From Phorcus lineatus (lineage: Eukaryota; Mollusca; Gastropoda; Trochida; Trochidae): DNA of 64,000 nucleotides. Location: positions 39,804,836 through 39,868,835 of the forward strand of contig OV121088.1 in the NCBI GenBank assembly GCA_921293015.1, in the 5' to 3' direction. Shown here piece by piece: positions 25,455 through 38,420 of the stretch. Within the stretch, counting starts at the first letter, position 1. Each line of letters starts with the position of its first letter. The notes under the pieces are model-generated. The model saw only the letters and a program-made list of their open reading frames with translations. It did not search any database and was not told the DNA's origin. The translations under genes and the position numbers were made by a program.

Positions 25455-25890
25455 ACTTATTTTCGGCATAATCACTTGAAGGATTTGGTTCAACAACTTT
25501 CAAATATAATTAAACCACCGGGCGATGTGCACAGGAGCGTTGTCTTGAAGCTGCCACACACCTTTGAATAGTTTATCCTTTTGTTTCTCTTTGCCATAAT
25601 TTTGTCACAGCAGGATGGCGTAATATACGCCATTTATTGAAGAACATTTCCTCAAATTATTAATCATTATAACCTTACCACTGGAGGATAATGTTTAGGA
25701 CGTGTGTCCTGCATGCTTTCTTGATCGAAATGGTGAACCCAGCTTTCATCCTGAGACGTGCGCCAGACATGTGTGCGCTATCTAATGATCACACGCTTGT
25801 CTTTCATTATGGTTTTAAGCACAGTATTGAAGTTTCGCTTTATGGTTGCTTGAAACGGACAACCTGACCCGAAACGTGGTGCTTTTGAAA
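25455..25890 (-). pseudogene. mariner/Tc1-type transposase relic
   Basis: Minus-strand fragments match the order of a mariner transposase. First is an MKDKRV block (about 25800). Next is QDESWVHHFDQES (about 25719-25760), containing the first catalytic Asp. Then come SINGVYYAILL (about 25610-25640) and LQDNAPVHIARW (about 25515-25555), with the second catalytic Asp. A degraded VVEPNPSSDYA (about 25470-25495) may be the remnant of the SPDLAPSDY region with the third Asp. In-frame stops (one directly after AILL, one after WFNYI), a large deletion between the first Asp motif and GVYYA, and frame changes show it is dead. No inverted terminal repeats were found. A normal mariner transposase is about 340-350 residues; well under half is visible here. 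Confidence 0.85.
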
Positions 25891-25894
25891 CATA

Positions 25895-28800
25895 GAGGCT
25901 CATATCTTTAAATACTTGTCCCTATTTGACCCCAAACTTGACCCTAAATTGCCACTAAATGAAGTCAATATATATTGATTGTGACGTTTCCAAAGTGTTT
26001 TACCAAATTTCTTTTGACAGAAAGTTTTACATTTTCTAATAGCAAACGTACAATGTATAAAAGAAATCACAAGAATTTCCATTATATATCACATGAAGAG
26101 CGCTTCTATAAGATGCCATATCTGACATATGACAGTCTAAATTAATGATAACTGCTTCCAGACCTCGTGCGAGTTGCCAGTAAACTGTTTGTTTGAGAGA
26201 GAAACGGTCTTCCTGATTTATTTTCCTAAAAAATAATGGCGGAAGTATCTACTACAGTATCTTGAAGTATGATAGTCCTCAAAAAGTTTCTCATTGGAGA
26301 GGCCTCATTAAAGTATATATGAAGAAGCATAGGCACAGCCATATCATACAAGTTCTATTGTTTGATAACTGCACTGCAGCTGGTTAATTCAAATATCACT
26401 GTATTAAGAAACTATTGTGATTGTTATGATATATTCAGTTCATATATGGACTCAACAATCAATCAATGTCAAGAATTAACTCTAATTCTTATCAGGATAA
26501 TACTTATTGCAAATAATACCTAGTAAATAATATGGCTATCTGTAACATTGCATTAATATATATTGTAATTTTCATTTTGTATTTAAATAATCTTGAAAGT
26601 GACTTCTGTTACGCAATAGAAAAACTAATTGTTGTAATTTCGAATCCGATATTTTCAATTTGGGTTATTTCTATTATCAATTCTTAAATAACTAGAACTT
26701 TGAAAAAAATATATATCAAGGTGAGATCGAGGTGAGATCGAGGTGAGATTCCACAATGAGCACAAGTAAATTTCGTTAAATCTTTCTTAGGAAAGTCAGA
26801 GGCAAAACAATTTCTTTTGCAATTAAAACTAAAATAAAATCAATTTTAAACAATTTAAGACGAAATGTTCAAAACATGAGGCAGTGTATTCTGAACTTTT
26901 GAAATATAAGAATAAATTAGAAATATTCTTTATACTTAAAGAAGTTTGAGTCACAAGAAAAGGAGTTAAAATGTACTCAAATTAAATTTAATCAATTAAC
27001 ATCTTTTAAATATTTTATCTTGTTATCTTCGAAAAAGATCTTTTGTCTGCTAATCAATGAAATACATTGTAAATGAAAAAGAGATAACCGATTGTATTTC
27101 AGAATCTATTCTCAGACAAAATTTTACGAGAAGTTTTATTCATCAAATGATCATCTGGGGGAAAATGTGTAAATGGTAAAACAACATCATGATATGACAA
27201 ATTAAAAAAACTTGAACTTGGTATAGTGAAGTACTCCTTGCTTTGGGTACAACATTAGTCCAGGAAATGACAGATTTCCTATTGAATTATTCATTATTCA
27301 ACCCCATGGGAAACAAAGATAAATCTGTGAAAACATTGGAGACCAACCACTCTTCTGAAAGCTGTCTATGAAATTTAAAAAAATGGAGTTGTTCATACAA
27401 AGAAATCAAATAGGTTATAGTGAAAAAAGAAGACTTTTATATGTTTGAAACAGAAATAAGAAATACATATAAAGATAATTATTCTTATAAACATTGGAAA
27501 CACCTTTTAACATAATTTCAAAGGATTAATCAATTTGGTTCTCAACAAGTTTCGATCTACAAATAAAACACTGGAGGAGTGGATCAATGTACATAGTTAT
27601 CATATATTTTGTTGCTGAAATCTTGGGATATATTATTAGAAATAATGTCAAGAAAAGAAACATGTTTGTTTATCATACAGAATACAAATACTGCCAATAT
27701 GTTTTTGATATAGAAGTATTTCTTGACAGAATATCTAAACACATGAACACATTTTATAGATGTCTGGTTTTAATATAATAATTCTTGCATCTGAATACGG
27801 ATTAGTTAAATGGCATTGAACAAACATCATGTACAACTTTGAACATTTAATAGTTAAATGGGCAGTTTAAAGTACTAGGAATCAAATTTACATCATTTGA
27901 TCATAACAACTGCAAAGGTACCCCAAATGAAATGAAGCAAAGGGATAGACTGCTAAACTTATAGCATAGTGTCTTAAAAACCATGACCATGGCTTAGATT
28001 TTCAAAACTCTCTTAGTGCAAAGATAGTCGTTAGCCAATGTTATTGTATGGTACTACCTGGTATTTAAGTAATTATCATTTCTGAACATTACTTATTTGC
28101 CAACTGTTATTTAATGTTCCTTTCCTTTACATTCTGATAATACTAGTCCTTACTTTTCACGTTATGTGCATACTTCTGTATTATGGAAAGGCTACATTGT
28201 TGTGAAATGACATGTTTGAATGACTTGTATTAATGGAGATATTAAACATAAAGGCGTTATTTAGAAACCTCCACAAAATGTTTTCTGATTTCTTGGTTAC
28301 CAATAGAGAAAAAATATTGGAAGTATTATCATATTATTGGCAGTGTGATGGACAGGAATTTAAATTGTTTGGAAAAATTACTGCCATAAAGACCTTTGCG
28401 ATGTTTTAATTCGGTGTTCAGTTCTATTCCCAATTTAAGAGATCACTCTGATAAATGCCTTTAGTAAATTTTCATTTTATTATTTGGAATGATAAAAGTG
28501 ATAAGATCAAAAGAAACACAATGAAATGACTAAAAGGAATTAAAAATGGTTAATGTTACAACACCAATCTAAGCTGTAAAGTTATTCTTTCATTGACTCT
28601 ACTCTATAAAAATCCCCTAAAATTCTGCAATGATGTCTAAGAATCTAAATATCATATTTATTTAAAATGTTCGGAATGAACTTTGGATTGATTGTTTTTT
28701 TCAACTAAAGAAAATGTTTATATAACACTTGATCTGGCTTGTTGAATTGTATAAAAGTGTGTTATCGATTCAAGGCATTTTCTGGCCAAAATGCAGTATT

Positions 28801-30075
28801 TACCAAAGAGTGAGTTATTCTTTTGCGCTAATATTTTCGCCATAAGCAGCATGCATTACACAGCAAAAGGAGATATTTCTGATAAAAAGATCTGTGTCCA
28901 AAATTAATATGAAAATTAAAAAGTCTATCAAAATTGGCCAGTCATCCCGACATTCCTAAGTCCTGTATAGTGTATGTATTTGTCTGTGCTTATAGTTACT
29001 TATATCAAATGTATATTGACTCCATTGGGAACAACTTGTAGATGTAAAATACATGAAATTCTAAAGTACCGAAAGAAATAAACGTACATTAAAAGCTTAC
29101 CTTCAAGATGTTAAGTATCAAATACGAAGCTATCTGTAAGCAGCTACGACCACTGATGTTGGCTAGTTGATGTTCTAAAGGGCAGCAGTTAAGAGAAACC
29201 TAATACCACTCTAGCTCCTACAAACTGCCCCATAACATAACCTGCTATACCGGAAGCATAAATGAAACCAACCATCTCTAGCAGGTGTGTTTGTTGTTAG
29301 TAGGATACTTACGAAGTTCCATGCGTTTTATGGAATCTAGAAGGTACATAAACATGAACATTAAATCATAAGTGAATAAACACATTGATTAAGTTTTGTC
29401 AGTGTTGAAAACCGGATAACAGTGAAAGTTTCTCAAGTTTTGTAAAGTCATAGGAAAACATAATAACAGCATGATTTTCTGGATACAAAATTATTCATTT
29501 TAATAATAAAATTATATGATTAATGAGTACGAATATATTCCAAAACTTCATCTTTTTTCGAGTAAAGAAAAACATATTGCGGCTTAGTGATAGTTATTAT
29601 TTATGATAGCATCTAAACAAGAAGAGCTAGGGAATATTACAGCACTACCCAAATAATCAAATACTAAACGCCTTTTTAATCTTCATTTTTTTTAAATGAG
29701 ATGTTTTATACAGAAATGATACATTGAAGCTCCATTTGAAAATAATATAACTCAACTCATAAAAAGACGGATTTTAAACCAACTTTTGAAAAAGATTAAA
29801 GAATAAATCCACCGGGATTCCTTTGTTAAAAATTACAACGTCTCAGAAATATTTCCTTAGTTACTTCCTAATTTTAGTCAATCTTTGGTTAAAACTTTTG
29901 TTTATGTAATAGCATTTGCCCTCATTACCGGTAAAAATGAAATGTAGAAATCTTAAGCATTAATGAAAACGTGGAATTTTGGAAGTGTTCATGTCGCTTA
30001 AGGACACTTTCTTACAAAATAAAGAATTTTTTAAATATCTGTATACCCAATTATTCATACGAATATCTTTAATAT
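25895..30075. other. non-coding stretch, nothing recognised
   Basis: AT-rich. The only structure noted is an 11-bp triplet repeat at 26719-26750. Sequence at 27,000-28,700 is rich in A-runs and stop codons. No gene or element ends identified. Confidence 0.5.
26719..26750 (+). repeat. 11-bp tandem repeat, about three units
   Basis: AGGTGAGATCG repeated at 26719 and 26730, with a third partial unit AGGTGAGATT at 26741. Seen directly. Confidence 0.9.
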
Positions 30076-30999
30076 TTAAATATTTAAGTAAAATAACTCT
30101 CTCAAGACACTTCAATGGTAACTCTTTATACACAGAAAAGAGTCTCAGACGCCAGGACTGTTTTCAAACACGTTTTAGAAATCCCATAAGTTGAATAATT
30201 ATTCACTGCTAACAGGATGCGAATAAGTATTTTATCACTCAAACTTTGCATGATTCAAAGGAAATAAATGCAAAAAAAACCCATAGAGTCAATTTACTTT
30301 CTATTTTACGGATCGGTGTTTTGTGAATGTCATTATAAAAGGCCAAATATAGACAGGTGAGAGAGGTTAAGTTCTACGTCTAGATTCGTTATTAAATTTA
30401 ACTGACTTTGATTTGTTAATTACAATATCACTAGGAGCAATTTGAAATGAAACATCGTGTTATGCGTTATTCATCAACGTGTCTGTCTAGGTGTAACTTA
30501 CTAATCTACACCCATATAAAGGTCTCATTTTGATTTTTATTGGCTTTCATACAGGACTGTAGACTGATGGTAGTCATCAGCATTCATTTTATTGTTTACT
30601 GACCATATCCTGTTAAAAGTCAAACATATTTTTAAAACATCTGTCTTTTCCAAAATTATATTATGCTTACGTCTTAAGTGTCGTAGACAGTCAATACTTT
30701 AACGAGTGGCGCAGATACCTTTGTACCTCAAAAGACGCAATAACATCATGTGTTGAAAATTGACAGAATATTTATCAATCATATAAAGGTGTCCTTGTAA
30801 TTATGGCAAACGGTGCCATTTTCCATCTTGAGTTGCTGTTAGAAGAGCCCCGTCGCCATTGCAGTAATGTGACGTCATGGTTCAGTAGGGTTACAATAGT
30901 GGCATTTCAAGCTTCACTACAGTATCCTTAATGCAATTTCATGGTGGTGTATAGTTCCCCCATCATACGGCTAATTTGCACAAGGCCAAGGGTAATAAC

Positions 31000-31421
31000 T
31001 AAGGGTGCGCGGTATTATCGGTATATAGCAATACAGAAACAATCCGATTCGTACCGGTATAGTGTTCTGAAAATATCCAATATATCGGAGGTTTTAGAAT
31101 TAACAATTTCCGTGTAAAATTGGAAAAAAAAGTAACAAAAACACCATATAATTCTACTGAAAGTCGTACACAAACTGTGAACATGCAAAGTGAAAATAGC
31201 ACAAACACGTTAACAGTACAAGACATGTCACTCAATGGTCTCTCTCTATAAAAAGACGTCAAGTTGAGCGTTGATTACTGTTCTAATTCTTGTTATTTAG
31301 TTAAGAGAACATGGAAAACTAGAGTATGAAAAGTAACAATATATTGCAATACGCATTGCAATACATCTTTTTGTATCGCAATGTATTGCGATATGGAAAT
31401 GAGAACCGATACCCATCCTTA
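31000..31421. mobile_element. hAT-type MITE with 8-bp target-site duplication
   Basis: A 422-bp element begins TAAGGGTGCGCGGTATTATC. Its other end, reverse-complemented, begins TAAGGATGGGTATCGGTTCT, forming imperfect terminal inverted repeats. It is flanked by a perfect 8-bp direct repeat GTAATAAC (30992-30999 and 31422-31429), the target-site length of the hAT superfamily. Internal ATTGCAATACGCATTGCAAT and TATCGCAATGTATTGCGATA are palindromic subterminal motifs. There is no transposase. Unit B has an uninterrupted equivalent (around 48600-48680), so the insertion followed the segmental duplication. Confidence 0.88.
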
Positions 31422-31832
31422 GTAATAACTTTCAGAGTATGTTATGCTGTTTGTTTACCTTGAGTAATGTCCCAATAGACTACCAATATCTTCAGGTGAG
31501 TAAATGTGCACATATTCTATGTGTGGGCGTCTTGGCGATAAGGGTCCTAGTAGTTTAGTCCAGTACAACTCTTCTTCATAGTCAGTGTCTCAGTTTTGCA
31601 ATGACAGATATTTATTCACGCCATGCAAAGAGTTCAATACTCATTCACAAATCTTTTCCGACACGTTTGCGTTGATTTGCAGGCCTATGCGTGCAATGTA
31701 ACCCTCAATATTAAAATCTATACCCCTAACAAATGGTGCACCACAACCTCGATCATGTCGACACAATGTCGACCATGTAGAACTTCAAATTCCACAGCTA
31801 ACATGCATCGAAATTGTCTTTTCCAGATATAT

Positions 31833-32081
31833 GTGAGGTGAGGTGATTTTAAATCTGAGATTTTAAAGCCGTTTTCAAGAGTATTTAACTTTTATCACAG
31901 CTGCTAGTATTAATGCAGGGAGAAAGCCCTCAAAGCCAATGTGGCTATGCATTACGGTGAAACCTGCTTGCATTGGCTGGAACTAGCGTTCCATTGACAC
32001 AGCAGACACAGTTGCAAAGCCCCTGGCGGGATTCGAACTATGGACCTCTTGATCCGAAGACGAACGTGCTTTCCCGCCTCC
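31833..32081 (-). mobile_element. tRNA-derived SINE, second copy, partly deleted
   Basis: Reverse-complement copy of the SINE at 19043-19644. From the minus-strand 5' end it has GAGGCGGGAAAGC, TCGGATCAAGAGGTCC, the B box AGTTCGAATCCCGCC, AGGGGCTTTGCAA, the central GCTAGTTCCAGCCAATGC and GGGCTTTCTCCCTGCATTAATAC. Then come TACTCTTGAAAACGGC and the tail CACCTCACCTCAC. The box A region is damaged. The poorly matching spacer and absent target-site duplication indicate an older copy. It lacks the nested insertion found in the first copy, and so defines that insertion. Chance open frames across it (for example 31973-32194) are not genes. Confidence 0.87.
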
Positions 32082-32084
32082 TTG

Positions 32085-34250
32085 AGATTCAGAAAACAGA
32101 TAACAAGGCTGTAAACTCAATGAGAAGTACGTCTGTCATAAGTATCGGCGATGCAGTTACTAGATTCTCAATATACCACACTCGAGGTGCCTGAGTAGAC
32201 CGCCGCCGGCAGAGTCCGATTAACCAACGCCACATAAACTGTAATAGGAACAAAAAAGAAAGCTATTGCAAATGTTACAGGAATAAGGGGTATGAGAGAA
32301 AATTGTTGAACATATCTGTAGGAATTATTAGTTCAATTTAGCTGCTTTGCAAAAACTGACAAAATGACTTTAAGAAAGGTATCAGCCATGGTGGCATTCT
32401 AGTGAAAATGTTATATTACAGGCATTGAATGAACTTTTATTCCTAAGAAACGCCGACCAATAAACTTAAACAATGTGTAATTCAACGGTGATGAGAATGT
32501 ACTTATCTTTATTCAATGTTTACTGCTGTTTTGGGCCACAAGATTGTAAACATGAATTGCACTAATATCACATTGCAAAATAAAATAATTACCCTACCTC
32601 ATGAACGGATCAGCGATTGGTCCTTGCGACCCTGGATAACTGCTGATATCACCTTCTTGAGAAGAATGATAAATGTTTATACCCCTCCATTAAAAAAAGC
32701 TTGAAGAACGTTAATCTCTAAAACCCTAACGGGCAGATTGAGCGCTGCTGAAGTTTTTTGTAAACACCTAAAACGTTTGTGTACATTGTTATATTTGATG
32801 AGTTAAATTAAAACATTCGCTGAGATAAGGCGTTATGATAATCGGTTATGGGTTACATCAGGAGTCATAATTCCTGTTTTAGGACTAATATAATTCTTGG
32901 TCACCCTTGACGGAATGTTATATCCAACACTTGTGTGTTGCTGAATGTTCCTTGATATTCCTGAACCAAATTTATGACAAAAGGCTGTTCAGGAAGATAT
33001 TTCATGGCCCATCATCCTAATCAAAACGACGTCGTCTGCTGACATGTTCGAAAAACTTTCATCTTGTTGGAGTATTTTTGCCACATTCAAGGCTACAACT
33101 ACAATATTATAGGCTTTCGTTAATTTCATTTCAACCCACTACTGACCTATAATAAAATATCTGAAATGTCACGCAGCCTTCATTGAAATCATCTTCTATT
33201 TATAGTTTATTTTGAAAGACTGCCGTGATACGAATCAATAACATTCAATTGATTTGATGGAGAGTGTAGAAATTTTATATTGATATTTTTGATGAAATTA
33301 TGGAGATGAATCTATTCTGTATTTCATTTATTTTAATTTTATGTGGTGCATCTTTTACTCCTAAATTCAATAGAGCGATTCGTCGAATAAATAGAAGCGA
33401 CGTTAATCTTCAATTTTGCAAAAAAATTCCATTTCCCCTGCCTCTAAAACAACATTTCCTTACAAAGTCCTCAATCATGGCACAAAATAGATCTTTGGTC
33501 CGGGTTCTTTCAAATTTCAAAAATCTAAATGTTGTGAATATCTACTTTTAAAGTTAAATCGTTTCTTGTTGTTCTCGTAGGAGCGAAAGGTCGACTACTG
33601 TATTAAAAAAATATTTTTTTTAAATCTGTCTTCTGTTGATATTATCCTTAATAAAAGAAGGATGAGTTGTAACTAAATATGTTTTTGAGTATGTTTTGAT
33701 ATTTTTTATTAAAGTGTTTTTCTTTGAAAATTGAACTATACCGGCAGTTTGGAAAGCAAGTTGAACCGGTCAACCGATCTGTAATCAAAACGCTTATGCG
33801 CTAGGCAAAACAGTTCCTCATCAAAGAATGTAGATAAATCCGCAAGCAAGCTCGGTTTTGAAGTAAATTTAGGAATAAAAATTTTAAAAATCTCATAATT
33901 ATTTATAGAAAAATATATGCTTAACATTTGCTGTTTTGGATCAGGTTTAGGGTAATGTATAGTTCTAGCATTGTTCCGGATCCAGATCAATGGTGCCGCC
34001 AACCTTCAAATCTCAAGAAAGTTGGTTTTGAGTAACCTGACATTGCTTTTATTGTACAAGAAATCTCCTCTGTGATATTTCATCGTGATGAGAATGTGAT
34101 ATCAAACTGCAGTGATGAGAACACATCATTCAAGCTGAGGATATTTTTTCAATTTATCAATAGTCCCATGACACTGCAAATTAAGTTGGACAGAATGTCA
34201 CAAACAGTTGATCCCTGAGTAATTAGATTCCTGTTTTCCCCCAGGACATC
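32085..34250. other. non-coding part of unit A
   Basis: No coding sequence recognised. The block 33302-33370 resembles 60875-60950 in unit B (GGAGAT(G/A)AATCT, TGTGGTGCAT or TGTCGTGCAT, CCTAAATT(C/T)AAT), but out of the collinear order. That suggests an interspersed repeat or the tail of an older duplicate. Confidence 0.45.
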
Positions 34251-34257
34251 TGCAATA

Positions 34258-34279
34258 TCAATTAATTAATTAATTAATA
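34258..34279 (+). repeat. (ATTA)n microsatellite
   Basis: Perfect ATTA repeat, about five units. Seen directly. Confidence 0.95.
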
Positions 34280-34849
34280 TGTCAAACATGTCAATTGTAC
34301 ATGATTTTCTTTAATTAATGTATTTCAATTCATTTCTAGAAACGTTTTGAAACATTTCTGCCGTTTTCGAAGAAATAATATTTGAGTGATTAATAAAGAA
34401 TTATTGACAGATAAAAAGGAATTAAAAAATTTCTTGTCAAAATCATTTCGACAAAAAATGAAAAAAATATTATTTGGAACTTCAGTAAACAGAATATGTT
34501 CGAGGTCAACTCAATGCACATCAGTTGAATAAAAATCCGTAATGTGCGGTTTACAATTGCTGGATATCATGTTAAGAATCTAGCCTTGTAAAATTCAGAC
34601 AAAATGGTTATGAGCATTTGCAACATTTGTGGGTGAACATGTACAGTAATGGTTGAGCAGAGTTTGTAACAAAAGTTTGTTTCACAATTACTTCCCGAAG
34701 TTTTTGTTTTGAAATGAAATACATTGATAAGATTTAGAATGACAATTGGCTCAATCTTAAAGATTGTATCAAACTTTTTACACTAATACACATGTGAATT
34801 ATGATTTTACATATTAGTTTCCAAAATGACATTTGGATAATTGGCGCAC

Positions 34850-35260
34850 GTTAGTTGTGGTGCAATGGCCGGTTTCAATGAGCCACTCTACATCTTTATA
34901 TATTGTCTCTATACCAAAACAATAAGCAGTACAATGAAAACATGCAGACAGAATCGGCTATTTCTCCGGCAGAGTGACAAAAGTGTGAACTATAACGAAT
35001 AACAATGATGAAGCTGCATTCTTTATTAAAGTTTAAAGAAGATATGTTTAGTTGATGAATATCCTTAGCACAGCATTGCTCAGAATATCCTTTGTTTATT
35101 TGAGCTAAGTGTAAAGGTTTAATCTTGGCACAGTATTACAACATGTGTTTCCATGGAAACAGCCTATGATAAAAAAAAATCGATAAAGTTTAAAACCCGA
35201 AAGGCACAACTATAAATGATGACTATGGTTTCCGAATGTTAATCCGGAAACGAAAAGGAC
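34850..35260 (+). repeat. dispersed repeat R1, copy 1
   Basis: Shares ordered blocks with 41100-41530 and 42085-42330: a purine-rich GACAAAAGTGTGAA(C/A)TATA block, CCTTAGCACAGCA(T/G) or TAAGCAGCTCAT, a TGTTTCCATGGAAACA-like block, and GAAAGGCACAACTATAAATGATGA near the 3' side. I take it as an interspersed noncoding repeat present several times in unit A and at least once in unit B (55260-55570). Confidence 0.55.
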
Positions 35261-35999
35261 TGATGGAGATAGATCATTTCTATATCCACCAACACATTTG
35301 TTTGGCGGGAATGATAAGAAGAGTCTTGTTGACTTATCTCCACTTATAAGGTTTAGCATTTGCAACCCTGACAAAATGTTACTGTCATATTAAGCTAGTC
35401 GTTTTAGCCTAGTTCCAAACCATGGGTTCGACAAAGTATATATTTATTGGTGAATGGATTATGAAATGGTTTCACGTAGAGCCTTGATCAAGCTTATACT
35501 GCTGATCAATTGCGGTCAATGAATAAAGATACACATAACCCTTGTTATTCTCAAACTAGGTTTATCAATATGTATTCCTTTAGAAATGAAATGGCATCTA
35601 GCGGTTATTTATAGAACTGACAATCAGTTTCCCTGTCATTTTAATAACCCTTTATCGGAAATTGTCATGAAAAAAGCAGTAGAACACTATCATGCTGTGT
35701 AATTGTTGTGACAAAATGACATAGGGGTGGCCAGAATAAACAATCAAAATCATACTTCAAGTATATGCTTAAATGGAGCAGTTGCCTGATCAATACCAAA
35801 CGAATATCAATAAAATAATGTCCCTTTAGGTTTTACTTTAATTCAGAATTATGTATTATATTAAACATTAAACAATTCTATGACATGCGAACAATCATGA
35901 TAACGATATCGAGCAAAGAAATAATGCATTAAACAAGTGAACCACAAATTCCACTTGACCGGATTTAACATCACAGTTTGTTACGGGTTGCCGGTAACA

Positions 36000-36860
36000 A
36001 TTCCGCTGAAGTATGATTAGTTTTCATTTTCTTGATTTGAACTCGCACTCGCGTTCAATCAGGTGGTTTGATTTAATCAACCTATTCTTTGGACATATTG
36101 TTGCGACATGTCAGTTGTGATGATAGATCCACACAAATGGAATCGGTCAATAATGGTTTCAATCATCATTGTCAAATCTGATGACTTCCTCGAATTAGCA
36201 AGGCATTTAATAAAGCTAAATATTTCTTGTCCTCAAAATAAAGATATAAGAAATTAGTGTTTAATATAGTTATGATACCAAATAGATATTAACATTAAAT
36301 ACGAGAAATATGTGGATAACATCTTCATTATAAGTGATAGTTGACGTGAACAACACAAGCAGAGAACTACACACGAATCTGGGTCTTGACGTTCATATGA
36401 CGAATAAAGAAGTCGTTATCTCTATATTTCTCTTTATAACCTCTATTCTGACTTCTAAAATTCCTCTAAAATATGAACATGATAAATGAAAATAAAAAAC
36501 AATGTTTACAGTAATACGTGTCCTTTATCACGTCATAAATCCCTCTTGGATTATTGCTACACAAAATATGCATATTTTATCAATTTGCGTTATCTCTAAA
36601 AGTGTTCACGGGACACTCCATTTTCTAAAGATGTACACTTTATTTTTTAAAGACTTTGATACGTTCGAAAAAAAAACATGTCGGACGTAAATCCATAAAG
36701 CTCCCATCTAATTATATGACACACATTTGATAATAATGAAAATTGAACAATGGACAAATATACATTTATGTTTAGAAGCCGAAACTACACACCCCATTGA
36801 CATAGAAAATGGTTGTAAGACTTATCAAACAGGATATTTTGTAACTTGGTTAGATGTTAC
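36000..36860. repeat. conserved A/B block
   Basis: Matches 50040-50930 in unit B (anchors AGTATGATTA at 36010 and 50048, TTATCTCTAAAAGT, GAAGCCGAAA). Unit C begins to match the same place at 63913. The minus strand in B holds the 147-codon open frame; the matching A frame has several stop codons. Confidence 0.75.
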
Positions 36861-37144
36861 TTATCGATCATTGTTTTAGTGTATTAGTATTTTAAGATGA
36901 TTTCTGGTCAAAAATCATAGATTAAAGCACTGTTTATTGAATAATGCACTAAATATAATATTAAAAAATTAGTGATTAAAATTTATCAAAAGAGACATCT
37001 TTTTATATTCACAATCAAATAATATTCCAACCTATGTTTTGCAGAGTATGACTTCGTCTGCCTGGACGATGATACTACTGGTTGAGAGCAGGGATGCCTA
37101 AATCGAATGCTCAATAAGAAACCCCCCAAAATGATCAATGACTA

Positions 37145-37336
37145 TTGAGTCATGCCTCAAGAACGCATGAAATGTATCCAGAATTGCCAATACATAATCA
37201 AAGAACAATCTCGATTGATTCAAATGATCTAGAAAAGATATCACATAAAGATAATGATAGTGTACTGACTGAAACAACTGTCAGAATAATATGGCAAGGG
37301 GCAACTGCAGACTTCAAAGCAAATAAGCCAAGTTAG
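37145..37336 (+). CDS. possible small exon or chance frame, unknown product
   Basis: A 64-codon open frame starting at TTG with a protein-like, charged, low-Cys composition (blocks HNQRTISIDSNDLEKISHKD and TADFKANKPS), ending in TAG. A good plus-strand acceptor, CTATGTTTTGCAG, lies about 100 bp upstream at 37044, but a stop lies between in this frame. The unit B counterpart (about 51630-51735) keeps the frame over the last 20 or so codons with a 27-bp in-frame deletion (KDNDRVL then TANFKEH and stop). It loses the frame further upstream. The evidence is mixed, and it may be a relic exon or coincidence. Confidence 0.2.
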   Translation: MSHASRTHEMYPELPIHNQRTISIDSNDLEKISHKDNDSVLTETTVRIIWQGATADFKANKPS

Positions 37337-38059
37337 TAGTTAATTGTCTCACAAACGCATACAATATAGACATAATTAAAGCCACAACATATTTGCCTCT
37401 GAAAGTTCTCAAAGTTTTGGCCTCTTCATAGGCTATAACTGGCTTTATTGTCGGTTAATAGGAAAATGCTGACACATTTTAAGATTTCTGTGGACTATCG
37501 ACGACTCGGGAAATCAAAGGAAAGCTTACATTCTATCACAGATGTATTTACAAAATGTTTATTGCTTTGATGTACAGTATCAGACAGGTGCACATTTAGC
37601 TTTGTCCTCCATAACATTATACATGACGAGTTATCCATGAACGCCACTTTATACTGCGTTATGTGAATAGAAATTTGCATGCTGAATTTGATAAATAGAC
37701 TTATGAGACATTTTTTCACTGTCTCGTAAAACTTGTTTGTTCTTCATCAGAGAAGCTTTTATTACTGTATGAGTTCGAATTTATTTCTCTGCAACGTAGT
37801 GCACAAATACGCAATATGGTAATTGCCAGAGTAAAATTATTGAGAAGACAAGATAAACATATCATTAGTTAAAATGTATAATGTATAACATGTTCTTGAT
37901 ATTTCAAAGTTTAACTGAAATCTTAATTTGCAATTGATTTCACTTTGATCACGGTAATTTTCCTACACAAAACATAACACACTAATAAATCAAAGGTTAA
38001 TTCTATTAAAAACATTAATGTTTTATTGCGTATCCTCTTTATACTATCGTGGGAAATGG

Positions 38060-38420
38060 TTTTGGACTCACTATCTGATATTTTGCGACTTGTTTATTAA
38101 GACGATAGGCAACTCACGAGAGAAGGTGTCTTAGACTTCAACCTTGTTAGTGGTTATTGATTATTTCACAGCAAAAGGGCACTTTCTGGTAATAATTTCT
38201 AAGTAATTGTGTCTCAAGGAATGAAAACTTTTTGCACAGTTACCTAGGAAACGTGCCATTTAGTTTTCATTAAAAGTTTCAAACATTTTACATATGTCTT
38301 AGATGTATTCAGCCAGGTTTACTCTAATTACTTTACTTACTTTAGTTGTTTTCTGCATCAAATATTCGATTAATGTGTTGTCCTTTTGGCTTTGACATCC
38401 AATAACATTATTATAATCAA
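38060..38420. repeat. conserved A/B block, non-coding
   Basis: One of the best preserved A/B matches (partner 51960-52400): GGCAACTCACGAGAGAA, GGTAATAATTTCTA, TTTGCACAGTTA and AAAAGTTTCAAACATTTTAC in order. No shared open frame was found, so this may be a conserved noncoding segment. Confidence 0.7.

Noticed and set aside
31973-32194. 73-codon plus-strand protein
   Set aside because: It lies across the reversed tRNA head of a SINE, so the frame is accidental.
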